DNA from: Pseudomonas sp. ML96 | GTDB lineage: Bacteria; Pseudomonadota; Gammaproteobacteria; Pseudomonadales; Pseudomonadaceae | Length of the DNA: 64,000 nucleotides | Direction: 5' to 3' | NCBI RefSeq assembly: GCF_000761545.1 | Contig: NZ_JPMY01000045.1 | Span: 79,813-143,812 of the forward strand | Shown here: positions 1-8,180 of the stretch, piece after piece | How the letters are laid out: every line of letters begins with the position of its first letter | Numbering within the stretch: position 1 is the first letter of the stretch | The notes under the pieces: generated by a model | What the model was told of the DNA's origin: nothing | What the model saw: only the letters and a program-made list of their open reading frames with translations | Databases searched by the model: none | Program-made: the position numbers and the translations under genes

Positions 1-686
1 CGGATTCCGGGCTGCCCACCTACCGCGGCCTCGGAGGCCTGTACAACGGCCTGACCGCCGAGGGCCTGCCGATTGAGGCGGCATTGTCCGGGCCGATGCT
101 GCAGCGCGATCCGGCGCTGTGCTGGAAGTACCTGGCTCAGCTTGGCGAGGCCTGCCTGGCCGCCAGCCCCAATGCCGGGCATGCCGCCATCGCCGAGCTG
201 CAGAGGCGCAAGCCGGGTTGCTGGGTGCTGACGCAGAATATCGACGGCTATCACCGTCAGGCGGGCTCGCCGCCGGAGCGGCTGATCGAGATCCACGGCG
301 AGCTGGCGCCGCTGTTCTGCCAGTCCTGCGGCGCAGAAGATCCCGAGTTGGCCGTGCACCTGGAAAAACCATTGCCCCCGCGCTGCGCCCAATGCGGGGG
401 CGTGTTGCGTCCGCCGGTGGTGCTGTTCGAGGAGATGCTGCCCGAGGATGCCATTGGTCGGCTTTATGACCAGGTGCATGAGGGCTTCGATGTGGTTATC
501 GCGGTGGGTACTACCGCGAGCTTCCCCTACATAGTCGAACCCATGGTCCAGGCCCGCAGGAATGGGGGGTTCACCGTGGAAGTGAACCCACAGAAGACCG
601 AGATCAGCCGCTGGCTGGATGTCCATTTGTCAGGAAGGGCGTCAGACGTTTTGCCGGAACTACTAAGTCACATTTCCGGGCATTGA
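1..686 (+). CDS. Sir2-family NAD-dependent protein deacylase (5' truncated)
   Basis: This is the 3' part of a sirtuin gene; the open frame enters from the left edge and reads DSGLPTYRG, the conserved Sir2 substrate/NAD loop, so the true start lies upstream. Further Sir2 signatures follow: QNIDGYHRQAG (NAD binding), the catalytic histidine in IHGEL, two CxxC pairs (CQSC and CAQC) that would hold the structural zinc, and a GTTASFPY stretch matching the usual GTS NAD-contact motif. The family removes acetyl or longer acyl groups from lysines using NAD. A TTG codon at 84 is internal and should not be taken as the start. Nothing nearby indicates its substrate. Confidence 0.93.
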   Translation, partial: DSGLPTYRGLGGLYNGLTAEGLPIEAALSGPMLQRDPALCWKYLAQLGEACLAASPNAGHAAIAELQRRKPGCWVLTQNIDGYHRQAGSPPERLIEIHGELAPLFCQSCGAEDPELAVHLEKPLPPRCAQCGGVLRPPVVLFEEMLPEDAIGRLYDQVHEGFDVVIAVGTTASFPYIVEPMVQARRNGGFTVEVNPQKTEISRWLDVHLSGRASDVLPELLSHISGH

Positions 687-755
687 ATTTGCAAATTACG
701 TCTGGTGACGGCATAGTCGCCCCCTTATAAAAACCAGACAGACACGGTCGTGCCC

Positions 756-1370
756 ATGCTAAAGCGCTTCGCACCCCTCGTGCCCATTGCACTCTCAGTC
801 CTGTTGGTGGCGTGCGCCAACCAGCAGGCACCGCAGCCCCAGATGGATCTGGCTCAACAAGAACCACCGCAGCCGGTCACCATGCTGACCGACGAGCAGA
901 TGGTTGATCTGACCGACGACAAGCCGTATGAGCTGCCGTCGCTGGCAGACAACATCCTGGCCCACGGCCTGTCCCTGGTCGGTACTCGCTACCGCATGGG
1001 CGGCACGTCGACGACCAGCGGCTTCGATTGCAGCGGTTTCGTTGGCTTCCTGTTCAAGGAAGAGGCCGGCATGAAGCTGCCTCGCTCCACCCGCGAGCTG
1101 ATCAACCTGGATGCTCCGCTGGTGTCCCGTCACGATCTGGAGCCGGGCGACCTGATCTTCTTCAACAATCGTGGTCGCGGTCGCGTCAGCCACGCTGGCA
1201 TCTACCTGGGTGATGACCAGTTCATCCACTCCAGCAGCAGCCGCAGCGGCGGTGTGCGGGTAGACAGCCTGGACGACAGCTACTGGAGCCGCAGCTACAT
1301 GGAAGCCAAGCGCGTGCTGGCCATGGCGCCGGAGCCGTCCAGCGACAGGCGTTCGCCGCTGCACCGCTGA
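756..1370 (+). CDS. NlpC/P60 family lipoprotein, putative peptidoglycan endopeptidase
   Basis: A predicted lipoprotein with an N-terminal hydrophobic segment ending in LLVAC (lipobox). A C-terminal NlpC/P60 domain carries the catalytic Cys in GFDCSGF (near residue 92), His in VSHAGIY and a third polar residue in QFIHS. Family members (MepS/MepH of E. coli) cut stem-peptide cross-links in peptidoglycan. I chose ATG 756; a GTG two codons upstream (750) is also possible and neither has a strong ribosome site. A TATAAA -10-like box lies at 726-731. A second, shorter paralogue follows at 1455, so the pair probably arose by tandem duplication. Confidence 0.9.
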   Translation: MLKRFAPLVPIALSVLLVACANQQAPQPQMDLAQQEPPQPVTMLTDEQMVDLTDDKPYELPSLADNILAHGLSLVGTRYRMGGTSTTSGFDCSGFVGFLFKEEAGMKLPRSTRELINLDAPLVSRHDLEPGDLIFFNNRGRGRVSHAGIYLGDDQFIHSSSSRSGGVRVDSLDDSYWSRSYMEAKRVLAMAPEPSSDRRSPLHR

Positions 1371-1386
1371 GTCTGATCCATCTTGG

Positions 1387-1409
1387 GGCACGGGCCTTGC
1401 GCCCGTGCC
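1387..1409 (+). terminator. GC-rich hairpin between the two NlpC/P60 genes
   Basis: A 9-bp perfect stem (GGCACGGGC paired with GCCCGTGCC) around a 5-nt loop, just after the stop of the first gene. There is no T-tract, so it may be a weak terminator, an mRNA 3' stabiliser or an attenuator between the paralogues. Confidence 0.4.
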
Positions 1410-1454
1410 TGCAAGCCGGCAGAGTAGGGCGCATTCCGGCCAGGACGACCGCCC

Positions 1455-1970
1455 ATGCACTTCACGGCTCGCCTCTCCCTGCTAGCCCTCGCCGCGCTGC
1501 TTACCGCTTGCGCCGGCAACCCTCCCTCTCAAGAATCCAGTAATCCCTTCCCCATCGTCGGCGGCAATGCCGATGACGTGGTGATCAGTGCCATCGGCCT
1601 GGAGGGTACGCCCTACCGCTATGGCGGCAACACGCCGGAGAGCGGCTTCGACTGCAGCGGCCTGATCGGCTACGTGTACCGCAATGCCGCCGGCATCGCG
1701 CTGCCGCGCTCGACCCGCGAGATGATCAACCTGCGCGTGCCCAATGTCGGTCGCGGCGACCTGCAGAGTGGCGACCTGGTGTTCTTCGCCACCAATGGCG
1801 GCGGCCAGGTCAGCCATGCCGGTATCTACGTCGGCGAGGGGCGCTTCGTGCATGCGCCTTCCAGTGGCGGCACCGTGCGCCTGGACTATTTGACCCAGGC
1901 CTACTGGCAGAAGAGCTACCTGGGCGCCAAGCGCGTCCTGGCTGCCGGGCAACTGGCGCGCCAGCCATGA
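1455..1970 (+). CDS. NlpC/P60 family lipoprotein, second tandem copy
   Basis: A 171-residue lipoprotein with signal MHFTARLSLLALAALLTAC (lipobox LTAC). Its NlpC/P60 domain keeps Cys in GFDCSGL and His in VSHAGIYVGEGRFVHA. It shares the core order SGFDCSG, LPRSTRE and VSHAGIY with the upstream paralogue but lacks that protein's longer spacer after the lipobox. The likely role is hydrolysis of peptidoglycan peptide bonds from the outer-membrane inner leaflet. Its stop overlaps the start of the methyltransferase gene (ATGA), implying co-transcription. Confidence 0.9.
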   Translation: MHFTARLSLLALAALLTACAGNPPSQESSNPFPIVGGNADDVVISAIGLEGTPYRYGGNTPESGFDCSGLIGYVYRNAAGIALPRSTREMINLRVPNVGRGDLQSGDLVFFATNGGGQVSHAGIYVGEGRFVHAPSSGGTVRLDYLTQAYWQKSYLGAKRVLAAGQLARQP

Positions 1971-2629
1971 CCAACCGCACGCTCAATCTCGACGACGCGC
2001 TCTACCAGTACTTGCTGGACGTCTCGCTGCGCGAGTCGCCGCTGCTCAAACGTCTGCGCGACGAGACGGCGCTGCTGCCCATGTCGCGCTGGCAGATCGC
2101 CCCCGAGCAGGGCCAGTTCATGGCCTTGCTGGTGCAGATCAGCGGAGCGCGCAAGATCCTCGAGATCGGCACCTTCACCGGCTACAGCGCGCTGTGCATG
2201 GCCCAGGCCATGCCCGAGGACGGTCGCCTGACCTGCTGCGACCTGCCCGGCGAGTACAACGCCATCGCCGAGCGCTACTGGTACGAGGCCGGCGTCAACG
2301 AGCGCATCGACCTGCGCCTGGCGCCGGCGTTGGAAACCCTCAACACTCTGGAGCGCGGCGGCCACGGCGAGAGCTTCGACCTGATCTTCATCGACGCCGA
2401 CAAGGCCAACTACACGGTATACCTGGAGCACGCGCTGGTGCTGGCGCGCAAGGGCGGCCTGATTCTGTTCGACAACACCCTGTGGAGTGGCCGGGTGCTG
2501 GAGCAGAATCCGGACAGCGCCGACACCCGTGCCGTGCAAGCGCTCAACCGTGGTCTGCGCCGCGACACGCGCGTGGATGTCAGCATGCTGCCGCTGGGCG
2601 ACGGCCTGACCCTCTGCCGCAAGCGCTGA
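1967..2629 (+). CDS. Class I SAM-dependent O-methyltransferase (COMT-like)
   Basis: A 220-residue protein of the Methyltransf_3 (caffeoyl-CoA/catechol O-methyltransferase) type. It shows the SAM-binding motif ILEIGTFTGYSAL, the acidic ribose contact (CDLPGEY) and the IFIDADKANY motif that supplies a metal-binding Asp, then DNTLWSGRV near the C-terminus. These match bacterial O-methyltransferases acting on small hydroxylated substrates; the substrate cannot be read from sequence. It overlaps the preceding lipoprotein gene by 4 nt, so expression is probably coupled, although the functions are not obviously related. Confidence 0.9.
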   Translation: MTNRTLNLDDALYQYLLDVSLRESPLLKRLRDETALLPMSRWQIAPEQGQFMALLVQISGARKILEIGTFTGYSALCMAQAMPEDGRLTCCDLPGEYNAIAERYWYEAGVNERIDLRLAPALETLNTLERGGHGESFDLIFIDADKANYTVYLEHALVLARKGGLILFDNTLWSGRVLEQNPDSADTRAVQALNRGLRRDTRVDVSMLPLGDGLTLCRKR

Positions 2630-2648
2630 GGCGCCTGGCTTCATCACG

Positions 2649-2969
2649 ATGCCCGAAGCCATTCGCCTGCCGCCCCAGCCCGACGCCTGCGAGCTCTGCG
2701 CGCGCCGTCTGCCGCTGACCCGCCATCACCTGATCCCCAAGGCCCTGCACGACAAGCCTTATGTGCAGAAGCGCTTCGCCAAGAGCGAGCGCATCACCGC
2801 CACGCTCTGGGTCTGCCGCGCCTGCCACAACCAGATCCACAAGCTGTTCAGCGAGAAGGAGCTGGCGTTGACCTACAACAGCCGCGAGGCGCTGCTGGCC
2901 GATGAGCGCTTGCGCACCTTCGTCGAGTGGTTGGCGAGCAAACCGGCCGGTTTCACGCCCAGGCCCTGA
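2649..2969 (+). CDS. Single-domain HNH nuclease-like protein
   Basis: A 106-residue protein consisting mainly of an HNH/beta-beta-alpha-metal fold: CELC near residue 13, the catalytic-type TRHHLIPKAL, then CRACHNQIHKLF, giving the zinc-binding CxxC pairs and the His-Asn-His core. Family members nick or cut nucleic acid, but many stand-alone bacterial HNH proteins have no defined job. It lies 19 nt after the methyltransferase on the same strand. No restriction or phage genes are nearby, so a defence role is not supported. Confidence 0.8.
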   Translation: MPEAIRLPPQPDACELCARRLPLTRHHLIPKALHDKPYVQKRFAKSERITATLWVCRACHNQIHKLFSEKELALTYNSREALLADERLRTFVEWLASKPAGFTPRP

Positions 2970-2972
2970 ACT

Positions 2973-3308
2973 TCAGGCGCCGGCGGCCAGCGCCTCGCAC
3001 TCCACCACGCAGCGCTGGCAGGCCTGGGCGCACTGCTGGCAGTGATCGTGCTGGTGCTTGCCGCAGGCCTCGGCGCAGGCCTGGCAGGCGATGGCGCAGA
3101 GCCGGCAGATCTCGTCGGCCAGCGGGCTGTCGCGGGCCATCAGGCGCTCGGCCAGGCGACACAGGTCGGCGCATTCGATATCGCAGGAAATGCAGGTGGC
3201 CAGGTGCTGCACGTCCGCTTCCTTGAGGCAAGCGGCGGCGCAGGTTTCGCAGGCGATGGCGCAGGCACTGCAGGCCTGGATGCAGGAGGCGTAGCGTTGA
3301 CGAACCAT
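2973..3308 (-). CDS. Four-helix-bundle copper storage protein (Csp family)
   Basis: A 111-residue protein with 20 cysteines spaced mostly at 3-4 residue intervals (for example CIQACSACAIAC and CAIACQACAEAC). This pattern places thiolates along the inside of a four-helix bundle, as in Csp proteins that store many Cu(I) ions. There is no signal peptide, so it is the cytosolic Csp3-like type rather than the exported Csp1 type. I chose ATG 3308 because upstream in-frame sequence is non-conserved and runs into the riboswitch region. The gene is transcribed away from the cobalamin cluster and ends 3 nt from the HNH gene (convergent). Confidence 0.9.
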   Translation of the reverse strand: MVRQRYASCIQACSACAIACETCAAACLKEADVQHLATCISCDIECADLCRLAERLMARDSPLADEICRLCAIACQACAEACGKHQHDHCQQCAQACQRCVVECEALAAGA

Positions 3309-3427
3309 GGGGCTCTCCTCGGGGTGGCTTGTCCTGCTTGTGAGGCCGCATGGGCCGACGGGTTCGACTCTTCTGCCCGGCGGTGCACGATTGACCGGCA
3401 CCCGGCAGGGCTCTAAGCTGCGCGCCT

Positions 3428-3620
3428 GCTTCAGGTGCCCCGGCGCGTCAGCGACCGAGGGTGAAACAGGGAAGCCGGTACGTTCGTCATGAAGAATCCG
3501 GCGCTGCCCCCGCAACGGTAGGTGAGACAAGGGTCGCTCAGGCCACTGTGCTTCGGCATGGGAAGGCGCGATCCACAGGCCACAAGGCCTGGCTCACGAG
3601 CCCGGAGACCGGCCTGTCGC
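3428..3620 (+). promoter_or_regulatory. Cobalamin (B12) riboswitch aptamer
   Basis: Ordered landmarks of the adenosylcobalamin riboswitch are all present: CAGGTGCCC at about 3432, GTGAAACAGGGAAGCCGGT at about 3461, AATCCGGCGCTGCCCCCGCA (B12 box) at about 3494, GCCACTG at 3542, GGGAAGGCGCG at 3560 and GAGCCCGGAGACCGGCCT ending near 3616. It precedes cobO directly and should lower expression of the ten-gene cob operon when adenosylcobalamin is plentiful. The sequence is open in one frame across the aptamer, but this is not coding. Confidence 0.96.
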
Positions 3621-3680
3621 TATCCACGGCAGTGCGGCGGGCTCTGCGGTTGCGGCCCCGTGCCGACCGCCGCCTTTCTC

Positions 3681-3745
3681 CTCCTGCCTCAAAGAATTTC
3701 GCGCCCAAAGCCATTCGGGTGCGCATGGCGCCATGCGCCCAGGAG
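3681..3745 (+). promoter_or_regulatory. Candidate expression platform of the B12 riboswitch
   Basis: CTCCTG at 3681-3686 is exactly complementary to CAGGAG at 3740-3745, which contains the cobO Shine-Dalgarno. Between them, 3721-3738 is a perfect 18-nt palindrome (GCGCATGGCGCCATGCGC) able to form a hairpin directly against the SD. No T-tract follows, which suggests control of translation initiation rather than transcription termination. The pairing is read from sequence; the mechanism is inferred. Confidence 0.55.
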
Positions 3746-3751
3746 CCAGAG

Positions 3752-4363
3752 ATGAGCGAATCGGCCGAACGCGATGCCCGCCACAAGGCGCGCATGCAGC
3801 GCAAGAAGGCGCTGGTCGACGACAAGATCGCCCAGGCTCAGGACGAATACGGCCTGCTGCTGGTGCATTCCGGCAACGGCAAGGGCAAGAGCAGCTCGGC
3901 CTTCGGTATGGTCGCCCGCGCCCTCGGCCACGGCATGCGCGTCGGCGTGGTGCAGTTCATCAAGGGCGCTGCCAGCACCGGCGAAGAGGCCTTCTTCCGC
4001 CGCTTCCCAGAAGAAGTGCAATGGTTCGTCATGGGCGAGGGCTTCACCTGGGAGACCCAGGACCGCCAGCGCGATATCGCGATGGCCGGCGAGGCCTGGC
4101 AGGTGGCACGCCGCCTGCTGGCCGACGACAGCATCGGCCTGGTGGTATTGGACGAGCTTAACATCGCCCTCAAGCACGGTTACCTGCAGCTGGACGAGGT
4201 GCTCGCTGATATCGAGGCGCGCCCGCTGCTGCAGCACGTGGTGGTGACCGGCCGCGGCGCCCAGCCGGGGCTGATCGAGGCCGCCGATACGGTGACCGAG
4301 ATGACGCTGGTCAAACACGCCTTCAAGGCAGGCGTGAAGGCGCAGAAGGGAGTGGAGTTTTGA
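3752..4363 (+). CDS. cobO: Cob(I)yrinic acid a,c-diamide adenosyltransferase CobO
   Basis: A 203-residue CobA/CobO-type corrinoid adenosyltransferase that attaches the 5'-deoxyadenosyl ligand of ATP to Co(I) corrinoids. The P-loop HSGNGKGKSSSAFG near residue 37 is the atypical ATP-binding loop of the family; LDELNIALKHGY and VVVTGRG are also conserved. Start ATG 3752 has AGGAG 6 nt upstream and yields the usual N-terminus MSESAERDARHK; longer in-frame extensions would translate the riboswitch. It is the first gene of the cobalamin operon and its stop overlaps the cobB start. Confidence 0.96.
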   Translation: MSESAERDARHKARMQRKKALVDDKIAQAQDEYGLLLVHSGNGKGKSSSAFGMVARALGHGMRVGVVQFIKGAASTGEEAFFRRFPEEVQWFVMGEGFTWETQDRQRDIAMAGEAWQVARRLLADDSIGLVVLDELNIALKHGYLQLDEVLADIEARPLLQHVVVTGRGAQPGLIEAADTVTEMTLVKHAFKAGVKAQKGVEF

Positions 4364-5652
4364 GCGTGCGCCACTGTCCGGCTCTGCTGATCGCCGCGCC
4401 GGCTTCCGGCCAGGGCAAAACCACCGTCACCGCCGCCCTGGCACGCCTGCACAGCCGTGCCGGCAAGCGCGTGCGGGTGTTCAAGTGCGGACCGGACTTC
4501 CTCGACCCGATGATTCTCGCCCGCGCCAGCGGCGCGCCGGTGTACCAACTGGACCTGTGGATGGCCGGCGAGGAGGAATGCCAGCGCCTGCTCTGGCAAG
4601 CCGCCGGGGAGGCCGACCTGATCCTGATTGAGGGCGTCATGGGCCTGTTCGACGGCGCGCCCTCGGCCGCCGACCTGGCGCGGCGCTTCGGTGTGCCGGT
4701 GCTCGGAGTGATCGAGGCCGGCGCCATGGCCCAGACCTTCGGCGCCCTGGCCTATGGTCTGGCCCATTTCCAGCCTGACCTGCCGTTGGCCGGGGTGCTG
4801 GCCAACCGCACTGGCAGCGAGCGCCATAACGGCATCCTGCGTGACAGCCTGCCACCGGCCATTCGCTGGTTTGGCGGCCTGCCGCGCTCGGCCGCACTGG
4901 AGCTGCCGCGCCGTCATTTGGGACTGATCCAGGCCGAGGAACTGGCCGATCTCGATACCCGCCTGGACGCCGCCGCCGATGCCCTGCTGGCCAGTGCCGG
5001 CGAGCTGCTGCCCGATGCGGTGAGCTTTGCCGTGCCTGCCGAGCAGACCATCGAGCCGCTGCTGCGTGGTGTGCGCATCGGCGTGGCCCGCGACACCAGC
5101 TTCGCCTTCCTCTACCAGGCCAATCTCGATCTGCTGCGCGCGCTGGGCGCCGAGCTGGTGTTCTTTTCGCCGCTGGCCGATCAGGCCCTGCCGGACGTGC
5201 ACAGCCTGTACCTGCCCGGTGGCTATCCCGAGCTGCATCTGCAGACCCTGGCCGGCAACCGCGCCATGCTGCAGGCGATCCGTGAGCATCATGGCGCTGA
5301 CAAGCCGGTCCTCGCCGAGTGCGGCGGCATGCTCTATCTGCTCGAGGTGCTGACCGACAAACAGGGCGAAAGCGCCGAGCTGCTCGGCCTGCTGCCGGGT
5401 AGCGCACGCATGCAGCCGCGCCTGGCGGCCCTGGCCCTGCAACAGGTGGAGCTGCCCGAAGGCGCTCTGCGCGGGCATACTTACCACCATTCCGTGCTGG
5501 ACTGCGCCCAGGCGCCGCTGGCTCGTGGCGTCTGCCCGAATGGCAAGCCGGTGGCCGAAGCGGTGTTTCGCGATGGCCGGCTGACCGCCTCCTATATCCA
5601 CTTCTATCTGCCGTCCAACCCCAGGGCGGCGGCCGAGCTATTGCTGCCATGA
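4360..5652 (+). CDS. cobB: Cobyrinate a,c-diamide synthase CobB
   Basis: A 430-residue glutamine-dependent amidotransferase that amidates the a and c side chains of (hydrogeno)byrinate with ATP. The N-terminal dethiobiotin-synthetase-like domain has P-loop APASGQGKTTV (residues 13-23); the C-terminal class I glutaminase domain has the nucleophile Cys321 in AECGGMLYL and a late His in SYIHFYLP. The start is TTG 4360, overlapping the cobO stop, with AGAAGGGAG at normal spacing; GTG 4366 is an alternative. It is unrelated to the sirtuin that shares the name CobB. Confidence 0.95.
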   Translation: MSVRHCPALLIAAPASGQGKTTVTAALARLHSRAGKRVRVFKCGPDFLDPMILARASGAPVYQLDLWMAGEEECQRLLWQAAGEADLILIEGVMGLFDGAPSAADLARRFGVPVLGVIEAGAMAQTFGALAYGLAHFQPDLPLAGVLANRTGSERHNGILRDSLPPAIRWFGGLPRSAALELPRRHLGLIQAEELADLDTRLDAAADALLASAGELLPDAVSFAVPAEQTIEPLLRGVRIGVARDTSFAFLYQANLDLLRALGAELVFFSPLADQALPDVHSLYLPGGYPELHLQTLAGNRAMLQAIREHHGADKPVLAECGGMLYLLEVLTDKQGESAELLGLLPGSARMQPRLAALALQQVELPEGALRGHTYHHSVLDCAQAPLARGVCPNGKPVAEAVFRDGRLTASYIHFYLPSNPRAAAELLLP

Positions 5653-6299
5653 GCGACCACGCCTTCAGCCCCGACGAGCGCGCCGCGGTCTACCGCGCCA
5701 TTGCCGAGCGCCGCGACATGCGCCACTTCGCCGGCGGCGAGGTAGCGCCGGCGCTGCTCGCGCGCCTGCTGCAGGCGGCGCACCAGGCGCCCAGCGTCGG
5801 CCTGATGCAGCCCTGGCGCTTTATCCGCATCACCCGCCCGGAGCTGCGCGAGGGCATCCATGGCCTGATCGAGGCCGAGCGGGTGCGTACCGCCGAGGCG
5901 CTGGGCGAGCGCAGCGATGAATTCATGCGGCTGAAGGTCGAGGGTGTGCGCGACTGCGCCGAGCTGCTGGTGGCGGCTCTGATGGAAGGGCGCGAGGCCC
6001 ATGTGTTCGGCCGTCGCACCCTGCCGCAGATGGATCTGGCCTCGCTCAGCTGCGCCATCCAGAACCTCTGGCTGGCCGCTCGCGCCGAGGGCCTGGGGCT
6101 GGGCTGGGTATCGCTGTTCGATCCGCTTGAACTGGCCCGGCTGCTGGACATGCCCGATGGCAGCCAGCCGGTGGCGGTGCTTTGCCTGGGCCCGGTCGAG
6201 GAGTTCTACGAGCAGCCGATGCTGGTGCAGGAAGGCTGGGCTAGCGAACGCGCGCTGGACGAGCTGGTCTTCGCCGACCGTTGGGGCCAGCGGCCTTGA
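5649..6299 (+). CDS. bluB: 5,6-dimethylbenzimidazole synthase BluB
   Basis: A 216-residue flavin-destructase of the nitroreductase fold that converts reduced FMN and oxygen into 5,6-dimethylbenzimidazole, the lower ligand of B12. Conserved segments are RRDMRHF near the N-terminus, HQAPSVGLMQPWRF (FMN binding) and GLGLGWVSLFDP. Its presence means the organism makes the lower base aerobically, which fits the CobT gene downstream. ATG 5649 overlaps the cobB stop by 4 nt. Confidence 0.95.
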   Translation: MSDHAFSPDERAAVYRAIAERRDMRHFAGGEVAPALLARLLQAAHQAPSVGLMQPWRFIRITRPELREGIHGLIEAERVRTAEALGERSDEFMRLKVEGVRDCAELLVAALMEGREAHVFGRRTLPQMDLASLSCAIQNLWLAARAEGLGLGWVSLFDPLELARLLDMPDGSQPVAVLCLGPVEEFYEQPMLVQEGWASERALDELVFADRWGQRP

Positions 6300-7201
6300 G
6301 CATCGCCCTCACAGCCCTGGCCGGCGTCGGCCTGGATGCCTGGCTCGGCGAGCCCCGGCGCTGGCACCCGCTGGTGGGCTTCGGCAACCTGGCGGCGCGC
6401 ATCGAGCAGCGCCTGAATGCCGGTGGCCGTGGCTGGCGCAGCCACGGGGTGACCGGCTGGTGCCTGGCGGTGCTGCCGCCGGTGGCGCTGGTGTGGCTGC
6501 TGAGCCTGTCCAGCCTGGGCTGGCTGGTCGATATCCTCGCCTTGTATTTCGCCATCGGCCTGAAGAGCCTCGGTCAGCACGCGCTGCCGGTGGCCCAGGC
6601 GCTGCGCCTGGGGGATCTGCCACAAGCACGCCAGCGTGTCGGCTACCTGGTCAGCCGGCGCACCGCGGAGCTGGACGCCACCGGTGTGGCCCGCGCCGGC
6701 ACCGAGTCGGTGCTGGAGAATGGCTCCGACGCGGTGTTCGCTGCGCTGTTCTGGTTCTGCCTGCTCGGCGCGCCGGGCGTGCTGTTGTATCGCCTGAGCA
6801 ACACCCTGGACGCCATGTGGGGCTACCGCAACGAGCGTTTCGAGCGCTTCGGCTGGGCCGCCGCACGTATCGACGATGTGCTCAATTACCTGCCCGCACG
6901 GCTGGTGGCGCTGACCTACGCGCTGCTCGGCCGCACGCGCCTGGCGCTGCGCTGCTGGCGCCGGCAGGCGCCGCAGTGGGACAGCCCGAATGCCGGCCCA
7001 GTGATGGCCGCCGGGGCTGGCGCCCTGGGCGTCAGCCTGGGTGGCGCGGCGGTCTATCACGGCGTCGAGGAGCAGCGCCCGCAGCTGGGTGAGGGTGCTC
7101 CGGCGCGGGCGCGTGACATCGAGCGGGCGCTCAATCTGGTGTACGGCGGGGTAGCCCTGTGGCTGCTTCTGCTGCTGGCAGGAGGCCTCTACCTTGCTTG
7201 A
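6296..7201 (+). CDS. cbiB: Adenosylcobinamide-phosphate synthase CbiB (CobD in Pseudomonas nomenclature)
   Basis: A polytopic inner-membrane protein (about 301 residues) that attaches aminopropanol phosphate to adenosylcobyric acid. Family hallmarks: DAWLGEPRRWHPLVGFG at the N-terminus, NGSDAVFAALFW (usual ENxxDxxxAPxF), DAMWGYRNERFERFGWAAAR and a C-terminal hydrophobic segment. The start is taken as TTG 6296 overlapping the bluB stop, with GGGG 9 nt upstream; a TTG at 6281 is in frame but less likely. Confidence 0.94.
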   Translation: MSIALTALAGVGLDAWLGEPRRWHPLVGFGNLAARIEQRLNAGGRGWRSHGVTGWCLAVLPPVALVWLLSLSSLGWLVDILALYFAIGLKSLGQHALPVAQALRLGDLPQARQRVGYLVSRRTAELDATGVARAGTESVLENGSDAVFAALFWFCLLGAPGVLLYRLSNTLDAMWGYRNERFERFGWAAARIDDVLNYLPARLVALTYALLGRTRLALRCWRRQAPQWDSPNAGPVMAAGAGALGVSLGGAAVYHGVEEQRPQLGEGAPARARDIERALNLVYGGVALWLLLLLAGGLYLA

Positions 7202-8180
7202 TCACGGCGGCCGGCTGCGCGAAGCGGCGCAGCGCTACAACATTCCCCTGGCCGACTGGCTCGACCTGTCCACCGGCATCGCACCCTATGGCTGGGCGAT
7301 ACCGGAGGTGCCGGCCGCCGCCTGGCAGCGCTTGCCCGAGCTTGACGATGGCCTGGAGGCCATCGCCTGCGATTTCTACGGAGCGTCGATGTTGCTGCCG
7401 GTGGCTGGCTCGCAGGCGGCGATCCAGGCCTTGCCGCGCCTGCGCCGCATGGGACGGCGGGTGGGCATCGTCTCGCCGGCCTATGCCGAGCATGCCGAGG
7501 CCTGGCGCCGCGAAGGGCATCAGGTGATTGAGCTGAGCGAGGGGGCGGTCGAGCGCAGCCTGGATCGCCTGGACGTGCTGCTGGTGGTCAATCCGAACAA
7601 CCCGACCGGCCGCCTGATCGAGCGCGAGCGCCTGCTCGACTGGCACGCGCGGCTGCAGGCGCGCGGTGGCTGGCTGCTGGTGGACGAGGCCTTCATGGAT
7701 TGCTCGCCGCAGCACAGCCTGGCGGCCGACAGCGATCTGCCGGGGCTTATCGTGCTGCGCTCGTTCGGCAAGTTCTTCGGCATGGCCGGCATTCGTCTGG
7801 GCTTCGTCCTGGCCGAGGCCGCGACGCTCGAACGCCTGGCGCAGCTGCTCGGCCCCTGGGCGGTGAGCGGCCCGGCGCGGGCGGTGGCCGCGGCGCTGCT
7901 CGGCGATGTGGAAGGCCAGCGCCAGCAGCGCGAGCGTCTGAACATCGATGGTCTACGCCTGGCCGTACTGCTCAGCGAACATGGCCTGGCTCCGGTCGGT
8001 GGCACGGCGCTGTTCCAGTTGGTCGGCCATTACCAGGCGGTTGGCCTGCATGGCTACTTCGCTCGTCGCGGCATCCTCCTGCGCCTGTTCGCCGAGACCC
8101 GCTGCCTGCGCTTCGGCCTGCCCGGCGACGAGGCCGGCTGGCAGCGCCTGGAACAGGCGCTGAAGGAGATGCCGCAATGA
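7194..8180 (+). CDS. cobD: L-threonine-O-3-phosphate decarboxylase (CobD; CobC in P. denitrificans naming)
   Basis: A 328-residue PLP-dependent fold-type I enzyme that yields (R)-1-amino-2-propanol phosphate for the corrinoid side arm. LDLSTGIAPYG at the N-terminus, VVNPNNPTGRL, LVDEAFMD and the PLP lysine K193 in RSFGKFFGMAGIRLG are typical of this aminotransferase-like family. TTG 7194 is the start, with GGAGG at 7181-7185, overlapping cbiB by 8 nt. Encoding it beside CbiB makes metabolic sense because CbiB consumes its product. Confidence 0.93.
   Translation: MLDHGGRLREAAQRYNIPLADWLDLSTGIAPYGWAIPEVPAAAWQRLPELDDGLEAIACDFYGASMLLPVAGSQAAIQALPRLRRMGRRVGIVSPAYAEHAEAWRREGHQVIELSEGAVERSLDRLDVLLVVNPNNPTGRLIERERLLDWHARLQARGGWLLVDEAFMDCSPQHSLAADSDLPGLIVLRSFGKFFGMAGIRLGFVLAEAATLERLAQLLGPWAVSGPARAVAAALLGDVEGQRQQRERLNIDGLRLAVLLSEHGLAPVGGTALFQLVGHYQAVGLHGYFARRGILLRLFAETRCLRFGLPGDEAGWQRLEQALKEMPQ

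Noticed and set aside
2649..2969. The HNH protein as a defence or mobile-element nuclease
   Set aside because: It is a stand-alone single domain with no restriction, toxin or phage partner nearby.
3461..3751. An in-frame 97-codon N-terminal extension of cobO from GTG 3461
   Set aside because: It runs through the cobalamin riboswitch and expression platform; the SD and conserved N-terminus point to ATG 3752.
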